From assembly GCA_945861385.1 (NCBI GenBank), contig CAMAUI010000004.1:16663-80662 (forward strand): a stretch of DNA of 64,000 nucleotides, given 5' to 3'. Source of the stretch: Prosthecobacter debontii (GTDB lineage Bacteria; Verrucomicrobiota; Verrucomicrobiia; Chthoniobacterales; Chthoniobacteraceae). The position numbers and the translations under genes were made by a program. Under the pieces are notes generated by a model. It was not told where the DNA came from. It saw only the letters and a list, made by a program, of their open reading frames with translations, and ran no database searches. Shown here piece by piece: positions 17,008-26,425 of the stretch (positions are counted from its first letter, which is position 1; the number at the start of each line of letters is the position of its first letter).

Positions 17008-19779
17008 ATGCGTTTCGTCATTCGTCATTCGTCATTTGCCTTGCAGGCGGTCTCGCTTTGCCCGGCTGTCATTTTCACCTGCCTGCTGGCGGGTGCGGTG
17101 GCGGTGGATTTCACGAGGGATGTGCTGCCGATTTTGGAGGATCATTGCTTCGATTGTCACGGCGGGGAAAAGCAGAAGAGCGCGTTGCGGCTGGATTCGG
17201 TCGTGGGGATTTTGCGTGGCGGTGAGTCCGGCGAGCCGCTGATCGTGCCGGGCATCAGCGCGGAGAGCTACCTCATCAAGCGCGTGACGGCGGAAAACAG
17301 GAAGGACGCGATGCCACCGAAAGGCGACCGTCTGACGGCAGGGCAGATCGCCACGCTGCGGGCGTGGATGGATGCCGGCGCGGCGATGCCTGGCGCGGAT
17401 GCCGCCCGGGCTTCGCTGAAGCTGACGACGAGCCATTGGTCGTTCCAGCCGGTGAAGCGCCCGGCGGGTGCGGGGATTGATGAGTTTGTAAATGCGAAGC
17501 TGCGCGAGAAGGGCCTGGCGCCCTCGCCCCTGGCGGACAAGGCGACGCTGATCCGGCGCCTTTTCCTGGTGATGCACGGGATGCCGCCGACACCGGATGA
17601 GGTGCTCGCTTTTGAAAAGGACCCGCGGCCCGATGCGTATGCGCGGCTGGTGGATGCGGTGCTGGCATCGCCGCGGTTCGGGGAGCGCTGGGCGCGGCAC
17701 TGGATGGACGTCGCGCGGTACGCGGACAGCAATGGCTTCGAGACGAATCGCGAGCGCAAGTCGGCGTATCACTATCGCGACTGGATCGTCGAGTCGTTCA
17801 ATTCGGACAAGCCGTATGACCGCTTCATCAAGGAGCAGCTCGCCGGCGATGCGATGGGCGCGGACGCTGCAACGGGGTTCCTCGTGGCCGGGCCGTACGA
17901 CATCGTGAAAAGCCCGGATGTGAATCTCACGCTGATGCAGCGGCAGGACGAGCTGGCGGACATGGTGAACACGACGGGCACGGCCTTTCTCGGCATCACG
18001 ATGGGCTGCGCGCGATGCCACAACCACAAGTTCGACCCCGTGCTGCAAAAGGATTACTACGCGATGCAGGCGGTGTTCGCGGGCGTGAACCACGGCGAGC
18101 GCCCCATGCGCAAGACGCTCGGCGGGGCGACGGGAAAAGAACTCGAGGCGGCGCGTGTGGAGGAGGTCGCGCTCGTGGGGAAAGTGGAAGACTTCCGGAA
18201 AAAGGCGGCAGTCGCGGCGGGCACGAAGGCGCTGCGCCCGCCGGTGAATGCGATGCGGAACGAGGAGGCATTCGCGCCCGTGGAGGCTGTGGCGGTACGC
18301 TTCACCATCACTGCGACGAACAGCGTGGAGCCGTGCATAGACGAACTGGAAGTCTTCGACACGGCGGGGAAAAACGTGGCGCTCGGCGGCAAGCCGTCGG
18401 CCTCCGGCACGTATCCCGGCTCCGAGATTCACAGGCTGGAGCACATCAATGACGGGAAGTTCGACAACGAGCGCAGTTGGATTTCCAACACGGCGGGCAA
18501 GGGCTGGGTGCAGATTGATTTCCCCGCGAGCGCGCGCATCGCCCGCATCGTCTGGGGCCGCGCGCGGAATGGCGTTTTCAAGGATCGCCTTGCGACGCAG
18601 TACACCATCGAGGCCGCGACCGGGCCGGGAAGATGGACGAAGCTCTGCGGCTCCGAAGATCGCGAGCCGTTCAACGGCGCGAGCAACGGAAACGCTTTCC
18701 TCGCCAGGCTCCCGCCCGCTGATGCCGACGCCGCGCGCAAAGCGCAGGCCGCCCTCGTCACTGTGCAGAAGCGCATCGCCCGACTCAGCAATTCGCAGAA
18801 CGGATGGGTGGGCACATTTTCCCAGCCGGGGAAAACGCACCGGCTGTATCGCGGCGAGCCGATGCAAAAGCGCGAGGTCGTCGCGCCCGACGCACTCACG
18901 GTGCTCGGAACGCTCGGCATGGCCGTCGAGGAGCCGGAGCAGAAACGCCGCGTGCGGCTGGCGGAATGGATCGCCAGCCCGCAAAATCCGCTCACCGCCC
19001 GCGTGATGGTGAACCGCCTGTGGCATTACACCTTCGGCGCGGGAATCGTGGACACGCCGAGCGACTTCGGCGCGAACGGCTCGCGACCGACGCATCCGGA
19101 ACTGCTGGACTGGCTCGCGGATGAATTTGTGCGCGGCGGCTGGTCCATCAAACACATCCAGCGCCTCGTGCTGCTCTCCGCGGCATTCCAGCAAAGCTCG
19201 GCTCCCCGAGCGGATGCGGAAAAGGTGGACGCCGACGGACGCCTGCTGTGGCGCTACACGCCGCGGCGGCTTGAGGCGGAGGCGATCCGCGACTCGATGC
19301 TCGCTGTCTCGGGCGCGCTCGATCTGAAAATGGGGGGCCCGGGCTTCTACCTCATGGACGTGGTCGAGGAGAACGTGATGCACTATTTTGCGAAGGAGAA
19401 ATACACGCCAGTCGAGTTCAGGCGCATGGTTTATCAGTTCCGCATCCGGCAGACGACCGACAGCGTCTTCGGCTCGTTCGATTGCCCGGATGGCGGCAGC
19501 GTGATGCCGAAGCGCAGCCGCTCGAACACGCCGCTGCAGGCGCTTAATCTATTCAACAGCACCTTCGTACTCCACCAAGGTGAACTACTCGCAAAGCGCC
19601 TGGCAGCCGAGGCCGGGCCGTCGCCTGAAGCGCAGGCGACTCTCGCCTTCCGGCTGATCAATTCCCGCGTTCCCGATGCCGGCGAGCAGCGCAAATCTGC
19701 CGGGATGATCCGCGAGCACGGCCTCCAGTCCTTCGCCCGGGCCATGTTCAACACGAGCGAGTTCCTTTTCGTCTTTTGA
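17008..19779 (+). CDS. Planctomycete-type cytochrome PSCyt1/PSCyt2 (DUF1549) - DUF1553 protein with discoidin-like domain
   Basis: A 923-residue exported protein of the PSD1 type that is hugely expanded in PVC bacteria and often linked to breakdown of sulfated or complex polysaccharides. Order: signal peptide (about 1-32), PSCyt1 with heme motif CFDCH (residues 47-51), DUF1549/PSCyt2 ([11 protein letters not shown]...[29 protein letters not shown] is a second CxxCH), a carbohydrate-binding F5/8-type C-like domain in the middle ([14 protein letters not shown] ... [10 protein letters not shown]) and DUF1553 ([35 protein letters not shown]). The next gene, 4 bp on, is its usual DUF1501 partner. 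The ATG at 17008 is preferred; upstream frame runs through a REP. Three tandem copies of a 7-mer (TTCGTCA, 17014-17034) lie in the signal peptide. Confidence 0.9.
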   Translation: MRFVIRHSSFALQAVSLCPAVIFTCLLAGAVAVDFTRDVLPILEDHCFDCHGGEKQKSALRLDSVVGILRGGESGEPLIVPGISAESYLIKRVTAENRKDAMPPKGDRLTAGQIATLRAWMDAGAAMPGADAARASLKLTTSHWSFQPVKRPAGAGIDEFVNAKLREKGLAPSPLADKATLIRRLFLVMHGMPPTPDEVLAFEKDPRPDAYARLVDAVLASPRFGERWARHWMDVARYADSNGFETNRERKSAYHYRDWIVESFNSDKPYDRFIKEQLAGDAMGADAATGFLVAGPYDIVKSPDVNLTLMQRQDELADMVNTTGTAFLGITMGCARCHNHKFDPVLQKDYYAMQAVFAGVNHGERPMRKTLGGATGKELEAARVEEVALVGKVEDFRKKAAVAAGTKALRPPVNAMRNEEAFAPVEAVAVRFTITATNSVEPCIDELEVFDTAGKNVALGGKPSASGTYPGSEIHRLEHINDGKFDNERSWISNTAGKGWVQIDFPASARIARIVWGRARNGVFKDRLATQYTIEAATGPGRWTKLCGSEDREPFNGASNGNAFLARLPPADADAARKAQAALVTVQKRIARLSNSQNGWVGTFSQPGKTHRLYRGEPMQKREVVAPDALTVLGTLGMAVEEPEQKRRVRLAEWIASPQNPLTARVMVNRLWHYTFGAGIVDTPSDFGANGSRPTHPELLDWLADEFVRGGWSIKHIQRLVLLSAAFQQSSAPRADAEKVDADGRLLWRYTPRRLEAEAIRDSMLAVSGALDLKMGGPGFYLMDVVEENVMHYFAKEKYTPVEFRRMVYQFRIRQTTDSVFGSFDCPDGGSVMPKRSRSNTPLQALNLFNSTFVLHQGELLAKRLAAEAGPSPEAQATLAFRLINSRVPDAGEQRKSAGMIREHGLQSFARAMFNTSEFLFVF

Positions 19780-19783
19780 CGCC

Positions 19784-21250
19784 ATGCACCCATTCCTAAA
19801 CCGCCGCAGTTTTCTCTCACACACCGCCACCGGTCTCGGCGGGATCGCGCTCGCCCACCTGCTTGCGCGGGATCGCGCGCTCGGTGCGGGTGCTCCGATT
19901 CGTCCGCAAATCAACCCGGCAAATCCGAACGCGCCGCGCGAGCCGCATTTCGCGCCGAAGGCGAAGCGCGTGCTGATGATTTTTTGCTCCGGGGCGGTGA
20001 GCCAGGTGGACACGTTTGATTTCAAGCCCGAGCTGATCAAACGCCACGGGCAGCCCATGCCGGGCGGCGAAAAGATCATCACGTTCCAGGGCGCGCAGGG
20101 AAATCTCACCAGGAGCCCGTGGGAATTCCGTCCTTATGGAAAGACCGGGAAGATGGTTTCGGACCTCGTTCCGAAGCTCGGCGCGCTCGTGGACGACATG
20201 TGCTTCATCCATTCGCTCACGGGAAAAACGAACACGCACGGCCCGGGCGAGAGCTTCATGGCGACGGGTTTCACGCTCGACGGATTCCCGAGCATGGGAT
20301 CCTGGACGACGTACGCGCTCGGCAGCGAGAATGACACACTGCCCGCGTATGTGGCGATCCCCGACCCGCGCGGCGCCCCGCAGTCGGCGGGGAATTTCTG
20401 GGGCGCCGGCTTTTTGCCAGCGGCGTTCCAAGGCACCGATTTCAATGCGACGAATCCGCTCCGCAATCTCTCTCGTCCATCGGCCTTCACGCCAGCGACA
20501 GACAAGGCGACGCGCGAGTTCATCATCGGGCTGAACCGGCATCACCTTGAACGCTTCCCCGGCGACACGGAACTCGCCGCGCGCATCTCCAGCTACGAAC
20601 TCGCCGCGCGCATGCAGCTCTCCGTGCCCGAGGTAGCCGACATCTCCACGGAGCCCGCGCACATTTTGAAGATGTACGGCGCGGACCAGACGGGTGACGC
20701 CACGAAGAAGACGAAGGCCGCGTACGCGAAAAACTGCATCCTGGCGCGGCGGCTCATCGAGAAAGGCGTGCGCTTTGTGCAGCTTTTCAACGGGGCGTAC
20801 CAGACCGGCGGGGAAGGCGTGAGCAATTGGGACGGCCACAAGGTGCTCCAGCAACAATATGTGAAGCACGGGGAGGTGATGGATCAGCCCACCGCCGCAC
20901 TCCTCGCGGATCTCAAACAGCGCGGCCTGCTCAATGACACGCTCGTGGTGTGGTGCACGGAGTTTGGGCGGATGCCCACTTTCCAAAAGGGCGCGAGCGG
21001 CCGCGACCACAATCCCGGCGGCTTCACCGCATGGCTCGCCGGAGCGGGCGTGAAGCACGGCTTCAGCTACGGCGCGACGGATGAGTTCGGTTACAAGGCG
21101 GTGGAAAACGTCGCGACGGTGTACGACTTCCACGCGACGATCCTGCACTTGCTCGGCCTCAACCACGAGCGGCTCAGCTTTTACCACACCGGCATCGAGC
21201 GCAGGCTGACGGACGTGCATGGGCACGCCATCAAGGATCTGCTTGCGTAG
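19784..21250 (+). CDS. DUF1501 (sulfatase-like) protein with Tat signal
   Basis: A 488-residue member of DUF1501, which has an alkaline-phosphatase/sulfatase-like fold. The N-terminus has a twin-arginine signal ([20 protein letters not shown]), so it is exported folded. Body motifs include [45 protein letters not shown] and [15 protein letters not shown], all typical of the family. It starts 4 bp after the PSD1 gene and is certainly its operon partner; the pair is a standard PVC module whose substrate is usually unknown. Confidence 0.92.
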   Translation: MHPFLNRRSFLSHTATGLGGIALAHLLARDRALGAGAPIRPQINPANPNAPREPHFAPKAKRVLMIFCSGAVSQVDTFDFKPELIKRHGQPMPGGEKIITFQGAQGNLTRSPWEFRPYGKTGKMVSDLVPKLGALVDDMCFIHSLTGKTNTHGPGESFMATGFTLDGFPSMGSWTTYALGSENDTLPAYVAIPDPRGAPQSAGNFWGAGFLPAAFQGTDFNATNPLRNLSRPSAFTPATDKATREFIIGLNRHHLERFPGDTELAARISSYELAARMQLSVPEVADISTEPAHILKMYGADQTGDATKKTKAAYAKNCILARRLIEKGVRFVQLFNGAYQTGGEGVSNWDGHKVLQQQYVKHGEVMDQPTAALLADLKQRGLLNDTLVVWCTEFGRMPTFQKGASGRDHNPGGFTAWLAGAGVKHGFSYGATDEFGYKAVENVATVYDFHATILHLLGLNHERLSFYHTGIERRLTDVHGHAIKDLLA

Positions 21251-21270
21251 CCGGGCGCGCGCTCATCCCT

Positions 21271-21654
21271 TCACCGCCGCCGAACCTTCACAGGCTTGCC
21301 GTCCACTGTGTCCACATGGATGACGAGCGGGGTGCTCCTTCCGTCGTCGGTCATGACAATCACAGGCTTCGCGAGCGGCAGATCCTTTCCGCGCACATCC
21401 ACGCGCATGACCACCGCACCCTTCTCCCCCGGGGCGACGATTTTGCGCGTGGCGCTGGCCGCCGTGCAGCAGACGCAGCCGCTCTTGATCGCCGTCACAC
21501 GAAGCGTCGTCTTGCCGGCATTCGCGTATGTGAACTCGTGGCGCATGACTTCCCTCCCCTGTTCATACACGAAATGATGCGATGTGTGCTCCCACTTGAG
21601 TTCAGCCTGTGCGGCTGCTGCGGAGGCGAGAACGAGAAAAACGGCGCGTTTCAT
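21271..21654 (-). CDS. DUF1573 secreted protein
   Basis: A 127-residue protein with a signal peptide (MKRAVFLVLASAAAAQA) and one DUF1573 Ig-like domain: HHFVYEQGREVMRHEFTYANAGKTTL has the usual pattern of strands, followed by a Cys-Cys pair in SGCVCCTAA and GEKGAVVMRVDVRGK. DUF1573 domains are exported and of unknown function, common in Bacteroidetes and PVC bacteria. It follows the coiled-coil regulator on the same strand with a 36-bp gap. The ATG at 21654 begins the signal peptide; upstream in-frame Met gives no better start. Confidence 0.85.
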   Translation of the reverse strand: MKRAVFLVLASAAAAQAELKWEHTSHHFVYEQGREVMRHEFTYANAGKTTLRVTAIKSGCVCCTAASATRKIVAPGEKGAVVMRVDVRGKDLPLAKPVIVMTDDGRSTPLVIHVDTVDGKPVKVRRR

Positions 21655-21690
21655 CCCGGGATCACTGCCGCAGGCGGGGCTCCGCGGCAA

Positions 21691-23880
21691 TCACGCAATC
21701 TGGAGCTGGGCCTTTGCGATGGAAATGAGCGAGCGCAGGCCGATCTCCGCCGGCATCGCGGGCTTGGCGATCACATCACCGCCTCCGCAACGCGCAGCCT
21801 CCGCCAGATTCTCTGCGGATGCATCCCCGCTGATGAACGCGATGGGAGTCTGAGCGTGGAGCGCCATTTTTCGAATGCGGGTGCATAGCTCGAATCCCGT
21901 GCTTTCAGGCATCCGGATGTCCAGGAGCACGAAATCGTAGGTGGTTCCCTCGAGTTCGGCGACTGCCGTGCCCGCGTGGCTTGTGGTGTGAACTGCCATG
22001 CCCGCAGCAGCAAGCGCGCTCGCGATCAGCTCGCCCGCAGCCTCATCGTCATCAACCACGAACGCCCGCAATTGCTCCAGCCGGACACGGGTGTCGGCAT
22101 CACTTACTTTTGAAATGATGTCCAGCGAGCCGATGGTCTTCCCGATGGTTTTCAGCATCCCGCCCGTCAGTCCGCCGGGAGCATCCACCAGCGCCTTGAG
22201 CAACACTCCGAATGCGACAGCGATCCGATACACCGCGCGCTGGGCGGCAGCAGCGGCACCCTGGGCAAAACACTGCACGTGCGAATGCAATTCGCAGAGC
22301 AGGCTGACATCCGTCGGTGTCAGGCTGAGCCGCTGAAAGCAGTCCTCCATGGTGCCGATCGCGCTCGTCGGGGTCTTCTCCGCCGCTGAACGGGCGACAG
22401 GTGCCGCGACCGCTGCGGGCGCACGATTCATCCGGACTTGCAAGCGCGCCTCGGCAAGGCTCGCGCCCAACTCACGGATTTGATGCTGCGCAGTTTGAAG
22501 CTGCGCAGTGACTTCGATCATCTGGACGCGCGTTTTTTCAAAATTCTTCTCCATCGCAGCACTCTCCCTGATCTCCTTCCGCGCCTCCTCCAGTGACCGC
22601 AGCGCGTTGTCACGTTCCTCGGTCGCCATGCGCATCTCCTCCTGCACCACAAGCAACAAACCGTTGTTCTCAGCGTCCGTAAGCTTCGCACGTAGCTCCT
22701 CGACCTCCGCATCACGCTCGTCAGACTTCTGGCGCGTGGCTTCCATCGCACGGAAGACATCCGTGAGTTCCGCGCGCAGCCCTTCGATCTCACTGGCCCG
22801 CCGTTCCGCATCCAGGCGAAGCTCCTTGATCTTCTCCGCGGACTCATGGCCCGCCTTTGCGAAGCTGGTGGTCCGCTTCTTCAAACTCGCGTTCCGCTTT
22901 TTCAGCTCGAATACCGTCCCGGAAAGCTCCGCCACGGCTTTCGCCTGGGCATCACGCTCCGCGAGCGCCTCCGCGTGCTGTTTGCGGAGGGATTCCACCT
23001 GCGCCCCCAAGTCCGCCAATTGCTCCGCGTGTATTGCCTGCTCGCCTGCGGCCCCCTCCCGCGACTGCCGCAACGCATTCAGCTCCGCGATCGCCTTTGC
23101 CGCGTCCTTTGCCGCGCTCTCCCTCTCGTAGCTGGCCGCGGCAAGCTCGTCCTCCAACGCCGCAATCCGGGCCTTCAGCTCCAACGCTTGTGCCGCCGCA
23201 TGGTCGCGCGCGAGGCGCAGCGAGCCGATCTGTTGCTGGATGTCTGCGTCTGCTTTCTTCGCCCCACCCACGCCTTTCCTCGCATCCACAAGGGCCTTCT
23301 GCGCCTCGGCGAGCAGACCGCTGAGTTCCTTCGCATTCGCGGCAAGCTCGTCTCGCTCCTTGTTCGCCACATTCCGCTGGTGGGACAGCGCGTTCTGCTT
23401 TTTGAGCGCCTCGTCCCGCGCGCGGATCACATCATCAATGGTTTTTTGGGAATCCGCGAATAGCCGCGAGGACTCGTCACGCTGCTTCAGCGCTTCGCGG
23501 CGCTGATGTTCCGTGACTTCAAGCTTCATCTTCAAATCCGCCAGCATCTCTCCGTATGAACTCTGCTGCGCGGCGAGCGCATCCCTCTCATGCTCCAGCG
23601 ACACAATCCTCCGCTCCACCGCATCCACCGCGGCGAGTTCCGTCTGTGCCGCAGCAAGCTGCTCCTGAAGCTGATCCCGCTCCTCCTCCGCCATCTTCTG
23701 CTGAACCTGTGACTCCCGCACCGTCAATTGAAGCTGATCAATTAAATTTCGAATCTCACGGGTTGGATCCATTTCCGGATCCGTTGCGCCCCTCCCGGCA
23801 GCATCCACCCGCTCAACGGGCGGGAAAGGCCGCTCAATGCGGATGGGAAAGGTCGAGATTTTTGCGCCTTGGGACATCAA
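21691..23880 (-). CDS. Long coiled-coil protein with C-terminal response-regulator receiver domain
   Basis: A 729-residue protein. Residues about 40-480 are an almost unbroken Glu/Lys/Ala/Gln-rich coiled coil with heptads. Residues about 500-600 are a helical domain (EDCFQRLSLTPTDVSLLCEL, then a Gly-rich stretch) that I do not recognise; it contains His residues and may be Hpt-like. The last 124 residues are a CheY-like receiver with the acidic pocket DDD (610-612), phospho-acceptor Asp654 (LLDIRMP), Ser/Thr in FISGD and Lys706 (IAKPAMP). There is no output domain after the receiver, and no kinase gene nearby. A scaffold or filament controlled by phosphorylation is an inference. Two adjacent ATG codons make up the start. 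Confidence 0.85.
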   Translation of the reverse strand: MMSQGAKISTFPIRIERPFPPVERVDAAGRGATDPEMDPTREIRNLIDQLQLTVRESQVQQKMAEEERDQLQEQLAAAQTELAAVDAVERRIVSLEHERDALAAQQSSYGEMLADLKMKLEVTEHQRREALKQRDESSRLFADSQKTIDDVIRARDEALKKQNALSHQRNVANKERDELAANAKELSGLLAEAQKALVDARKGVGGAKKADADIQQQIGSLRLARDHAAAQALELKARIAALEDELAAASYERESAAKDAAKAIAELNALRQSREGAAGEQAIHAEQLADLGAQVESLRKQHAEALAERDAQAKAVAELSGTVFELKKRNASLKKRTTSFAKAGHESAEKIKELRLDAERRASEIEGLRAELTDVFRAMEATRQKSDERDAEVEELRAKLTDAENNGLLLVVQEEMRMATEERDNALRSLEEARKEIRESAAMEKNFEKTRVQMIEVTAQLQTAQHQIRELGASLAEARLQVRMNRAPAAVAAPVARSAAEKTPTSAIGTMEDCFQRLSLTPTDVSLLCELHSHVQCFAQGAAAAAQRAVYRIAVAFGVLLKALVDAPGGLTGGMLKTIGKTIGSLDIISKVSDADTRVRLEQLRAFVVDDDEAAGELIASALAAAGMAVHTTSHAGTAVAELEGTTYDFVLLDIRMPESTGFELCTRIRKMALHAQTPIAFISGDASAENLAEAARCGGGDVIAKPAMPAEIGLRSLISIAKAQLQIA

Positions 23881-24279
23881 TGGTAAAATCGCCCGGCAGA
23901 TTGGTTGACGGGATTATTTTCCCCGAAAAAGCAGGCATCATGCCCATTCAGACCGCGATATTTCTGGCAAAGCCCCCGGCAACCCCGGCGACACAGCCCG
24001 GCACGAGCCTCGATCTCAATGGAATTCACCCACTCGGAAAATTCCCGCGGGAGCAGGAGCTGTCGCAAAGCACATTCTTGCGGTGAGTTCTTGCCTCGTG
24101 CGATTTGCCCTCCTACCTCATCCCCATCGAGAGGCCAGCGCATGCGGATTACGCGCAACAGACGATGGCAGGAAACCGATGCGTTGCAAAATCCTGGTAA
24201 CTGCTTTTTTACAAAATAGCGCGTGAACTTCGAGTCGTCACCCGCTGTCTTACGGCCCACCGCATAACCAACACCACAC
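23881..24279. promoter_or_regulatory. Divergent intergenic region before the MoxR operon
   Basis: 399 bp with no credible ORF between the coiled-coil regulator and moxR. Its right part (24180-24279) is AT-richer and ends in an A/C-rich leader without Shine-Dalgarno sequence (AACCAACACCACAC). The MoxR operon promoter must lie here, but no clear promoter boxes or operator can be named. Confidence 0.5.
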
Positions 24280-25290
24280 ATGACCACCACCCCGGTTTCC
24301 ACAACCAGCGAAGCAGACGTCCAAGCCATTGATCAACTCCGCACACTCTACGGCCAGCTCCGCTCGGAAATCGCCAAGGTCATCATCGGCCAGGATCACG
24401 TCGTCGAAAAATTGCTGACCTGCATCTTCGCCCGCGGCCACGCGCTCCTCATGGGCGTGCCCGGCCTCGCGAAGACGCTGCTCATTCACTCTCTCGCGGA
24501 TGTGATGAACCTCACGTTCAGCCGCATCCAGTTCACGCCAGACTTGATGCCGTCCGACATCACGGGCACCGAGATTTTGCAGGATGGCGAGGGCGGGCGA
24601 CGCGCGTTCGAGTTCATCAAAGGGCCGGTCTTTGCAAACATCGTGCTCGCCGACGAAATCAACCGCACACCTCCCAAGACACAGGCCGCGCTCCTGCAGG
24701 CGATGCAGGAGATGGTCGTCAGCGCCGGCAAACACCGCTTCGTTCTCGATAAGCCCTTCTTCGTCCTCGCCACGCAAAACCCCATCGAGCAGGAAGGCAC
24801 CTACCCGCTCCCCGAGGCGCAGCTCGACCGCTTCATGTTTCTCATCAACGTCGGCTACCCGAGCGCCGCGGAAGAGTTGCAGATCGCGAAAGCCACCACG
24901 GGCAGCAGTGTTCCATCCCTCGCGAAATTGCTGAACGGCGAGGACATCCTGCGCTTCCAGGATGTCGTCCGCCGCGTCCCCGTGCCGGAGCACGTCTATG
25001 AGTACGTGGTGAAGCTCGTCCGCAAATGCCGCCCCGGCGGCGCGGAAGCGCCCGAGTGGGTGAAAAAGTGGGTCATGTGGGGCCCCGGCCCGCGCGCCGT
25101 GCAGTATCTCGTCCTCGGTGCAAAAGCGCGCGCCGTCCTGCAAGGCAGCTACCTCGCCCGCCTCGAAGACGTCCACGCCATCGCCGAGCCAGTGCTCGCC
25201 CACCGCATCCTGGTCAACTTCCACGCCGAGAGCGAAGGCGTGGACAGCGCGGAGATCATCCGGCGGGTGATGAAGGAGACGGAGGGGTAG
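24280..25290 (+). CDS. MoxR-family AAA+ ATPase
   Basis: A 336-residue MoxR ATPase with Walker A GVPGLAKT (residues 59-66), Walker B NIVLADEINRTPPKTQAALL, sensor 1 FVLATQNPIEQEGTYPLPEAQLDRF (read in parts) and a C-terminal lid helix bundle. MoxR proteins act as chaperones for vWA-domain partners and for metal insertion or complex assembly. It heads an operon with DUF58 and two vWA membrane proteins, the classical MoxR partners. The gap to the next operon gene is 1.1 kb because REP elements and a RAYT gene have entered there. Confidence 0.95.
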   Translation: MTTTPVSTTSEADVQAIDQLRTLYGQLRSEIAKVIIGQDHVVEKLLTCIFARGHALLMGVPGLAKTLLIHSLADVMNLTFSRIQFTPDLMPSDITGTEILQDGEGGRRAFEFIKGPVFANIVLADEINRTPPKTQAALLQAMQEMVVSAGKHRFVLDKPFFVLATQNPIEQEGTYPLPEAQLDRFMFLINVGYPSAAEELQIAKATTGSSVPSLAKLLNGEDILRFQDVVRRVPVPEHVYEYVVKLVRKCRPGGAEAPEWVKKWVMWGPGPRAVQYLVLGAKARAVLQGSYLARLEDVHAIAEPVLAHRILVNFHAESEGVDSAEIIRRVMKETEG

Positions 25291-25313
25291 GAATGGAAAA
25301 GGCCCTCACGAAT

Positions 25314-25509
25314 GTGGCGCCAGCCTTTGGAGTGCGGGGGCTTGACCCCGCTTTGGTTTTCCACGCGGGGGACGCCCGGATGTCGGGCGATGTAGCAGGC
25401 ACAATGGGCGGGCATCAATCTCCGCGCGGCGATTATCCGATGCTCCACGCTGCTTCCGCCGAAAGGAAAAGCGGGGTCAAGCCCCCGCACTCCAAAGCCT
25501 CGCGGCACT
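25314..25509. repeat. GGAG-type REP pair, copy 2
   Basis: Left arm 25314-25362 and right arm 25462-25509 are inverted copies. The unit is GGAG + T + hairpin GCGGGG-GCTTGA-CCCCGC, preceded by GTGGCGCCAGCCTTT. The spacer of about 100 bp is recognisably the reverse complement of the spacer in copy 4 (shared blocks such as GCGTGGAGC and CGCCCGACAT). The right end touches the stop codon of the RAYT gene. Confidence 0.92.
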
Positions 25510-26078
25510 TACCACGACGCATCGGGTTGATACTCGTCATAGACCTGCACGCGGTCGGTCTTGAACGAGTAGATCGTTTTCACCTGCCCGGGATTCGCGC
25601 CGGACTCGAACCACGCCGCGGAGCACCACGGATACTGATTCGCGACGGGCACGAGGCCGTGCTTCACAGGATTTTGATGCACGTAATTGAGCCGGGTGAA
25701 GTAGCTGCGTTCGAACGTCAGCAGCGTCTCGCGGTAGCTGTGCCAGTTCGCGCGTCCGGGCGTGCCGTCGAGATCATTCACGAACTTCCCGGTGCTCGTG
25801 TGCAACTCGGACATGAACGAGGACAGGCTGCCCGCATCCGTCGCGCCCTCGGGCGATTTGCCGATGAAGTGGATGTGATTCGAGAACACCGCCCACGCCT
25901 CCAGCGCCCATCCGTATTTCTCCGCCAGCGCGAGCAGTTGCCCGTGGAGAAACCTCAACCGCTCCGCTCCACGAAAACGCTGCGCTTTGAGGTAAGTCCC
26001 GCACGTCAGGAAATAGGTGCCCCGCACCCCAAGCCGATGCGGCGGCGCGTGCGGCCAGTTGATCGTGGTGGAGGACAT
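25509..26078 (-). CDS. REP-associated tyrosine transposase (RAYT, Y1_Tnp/IS200-like)
   Basis: A 189-residue HUH-type single-strand transposase that cuts and joins at REP hairpins. Visible features: FLTCGTY near the N-terminus, the metal-binding HUH pair NHIHFIG (His68, His70) and the catalytic Tyr132 in NYVHQNPVKHGL, the signature of RAYTs rather than IS200/IS605 TnpA. It reads against the surrounding MoxR operon and sits between REP copies 2 and 3/4, exactly the usual RAYT-REP arrangement. RAYTs are generally single-copy, domesticated genes that produce REP dispersal. The frame is intact with all catalytic residues, so it is probably active or recently active. Start ATG at 26078 fits the family length. 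Confidence 0.9.
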   Translation of the reverse strand: MSSTTINWPHAPPHRLGVRGTYFLTCGTYLKAQRFRGAERLRFLHGQLLALAEKYGWALEAWAVFSNHIHFIGKSPEGATDAGSLSSFMSELHTSTGKFVNDLDGTPGRANWHSYRETLLTFERSYFTRLNYVHQNPVKHGLVPVANQYPWCSAAWFESGANPGQVKTIYSFKTDRVQVYDEYQPDASW

Positions 26079-26104
26079 GCGCGCTTTCTATGGGTTCGCC
26101 GAGC

Positions 26105-26141
26105 GTGGCGCCAGCCTTTGGTTCCAAAGCCTCGCGGCACT
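26105..26141. repeat. REP copy 3, collapsed remnant
   Basis: A left-arm start (GTGGCGCCAGCCTTTGG) is joined directly to a right-arm end (CCAAAGCCTCGCGGCAC) with both GGAG boxes, hairpins and the spacer lost. It looks like a deletion derivative of a full REP pair. Confidence 0.75.
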
Positions 26142-26200
26142 CAGGACGCGGCTTTGCGAACGTGCGTCTGTTGCTGCTCGTTTGGCGAAGGCCCGCGTGA

Positions 26201-26381
26201 GTGGCGCCAGCCTTTGGAGTGCGGGGGCTTGACCCCGCTTTTCCTTTCAACGGAGGGCGCGTGGAGCGTCGGACAAACGCTGCAACCACTCGTGCGCGCC
26301 GCATCGCCCGACATTCGCATATCTCCCGCTCGCAAAGCCAAAGCGGGGTCAAGCCCCCGCACTCCAAAGCCTCGCGGCACT
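26201..26381. repeat. GGAG-type REP pair, copy 4
   Basis: Left arm 26201-26246 and right arm about 26333-26381 form inverted GGAG + GCGGGG-GCTTGA-CCCCGC hairpins. The spacer is close to that of copy 5 (shared blocks GGCGTGGAG, GTCGG and CGACATTCGCA) and is inverted relative to copy 2, so copies 2 and 4 flank the RAYT in opposite senses. It ends 45 bp before the DUF58 start. Confidence 0.9.
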
Positions 26382-26425
26382 CCGGGTGCGGCTTTTGGGG
26401 CGGACAGTTTTCGTCATTCGCCCTA

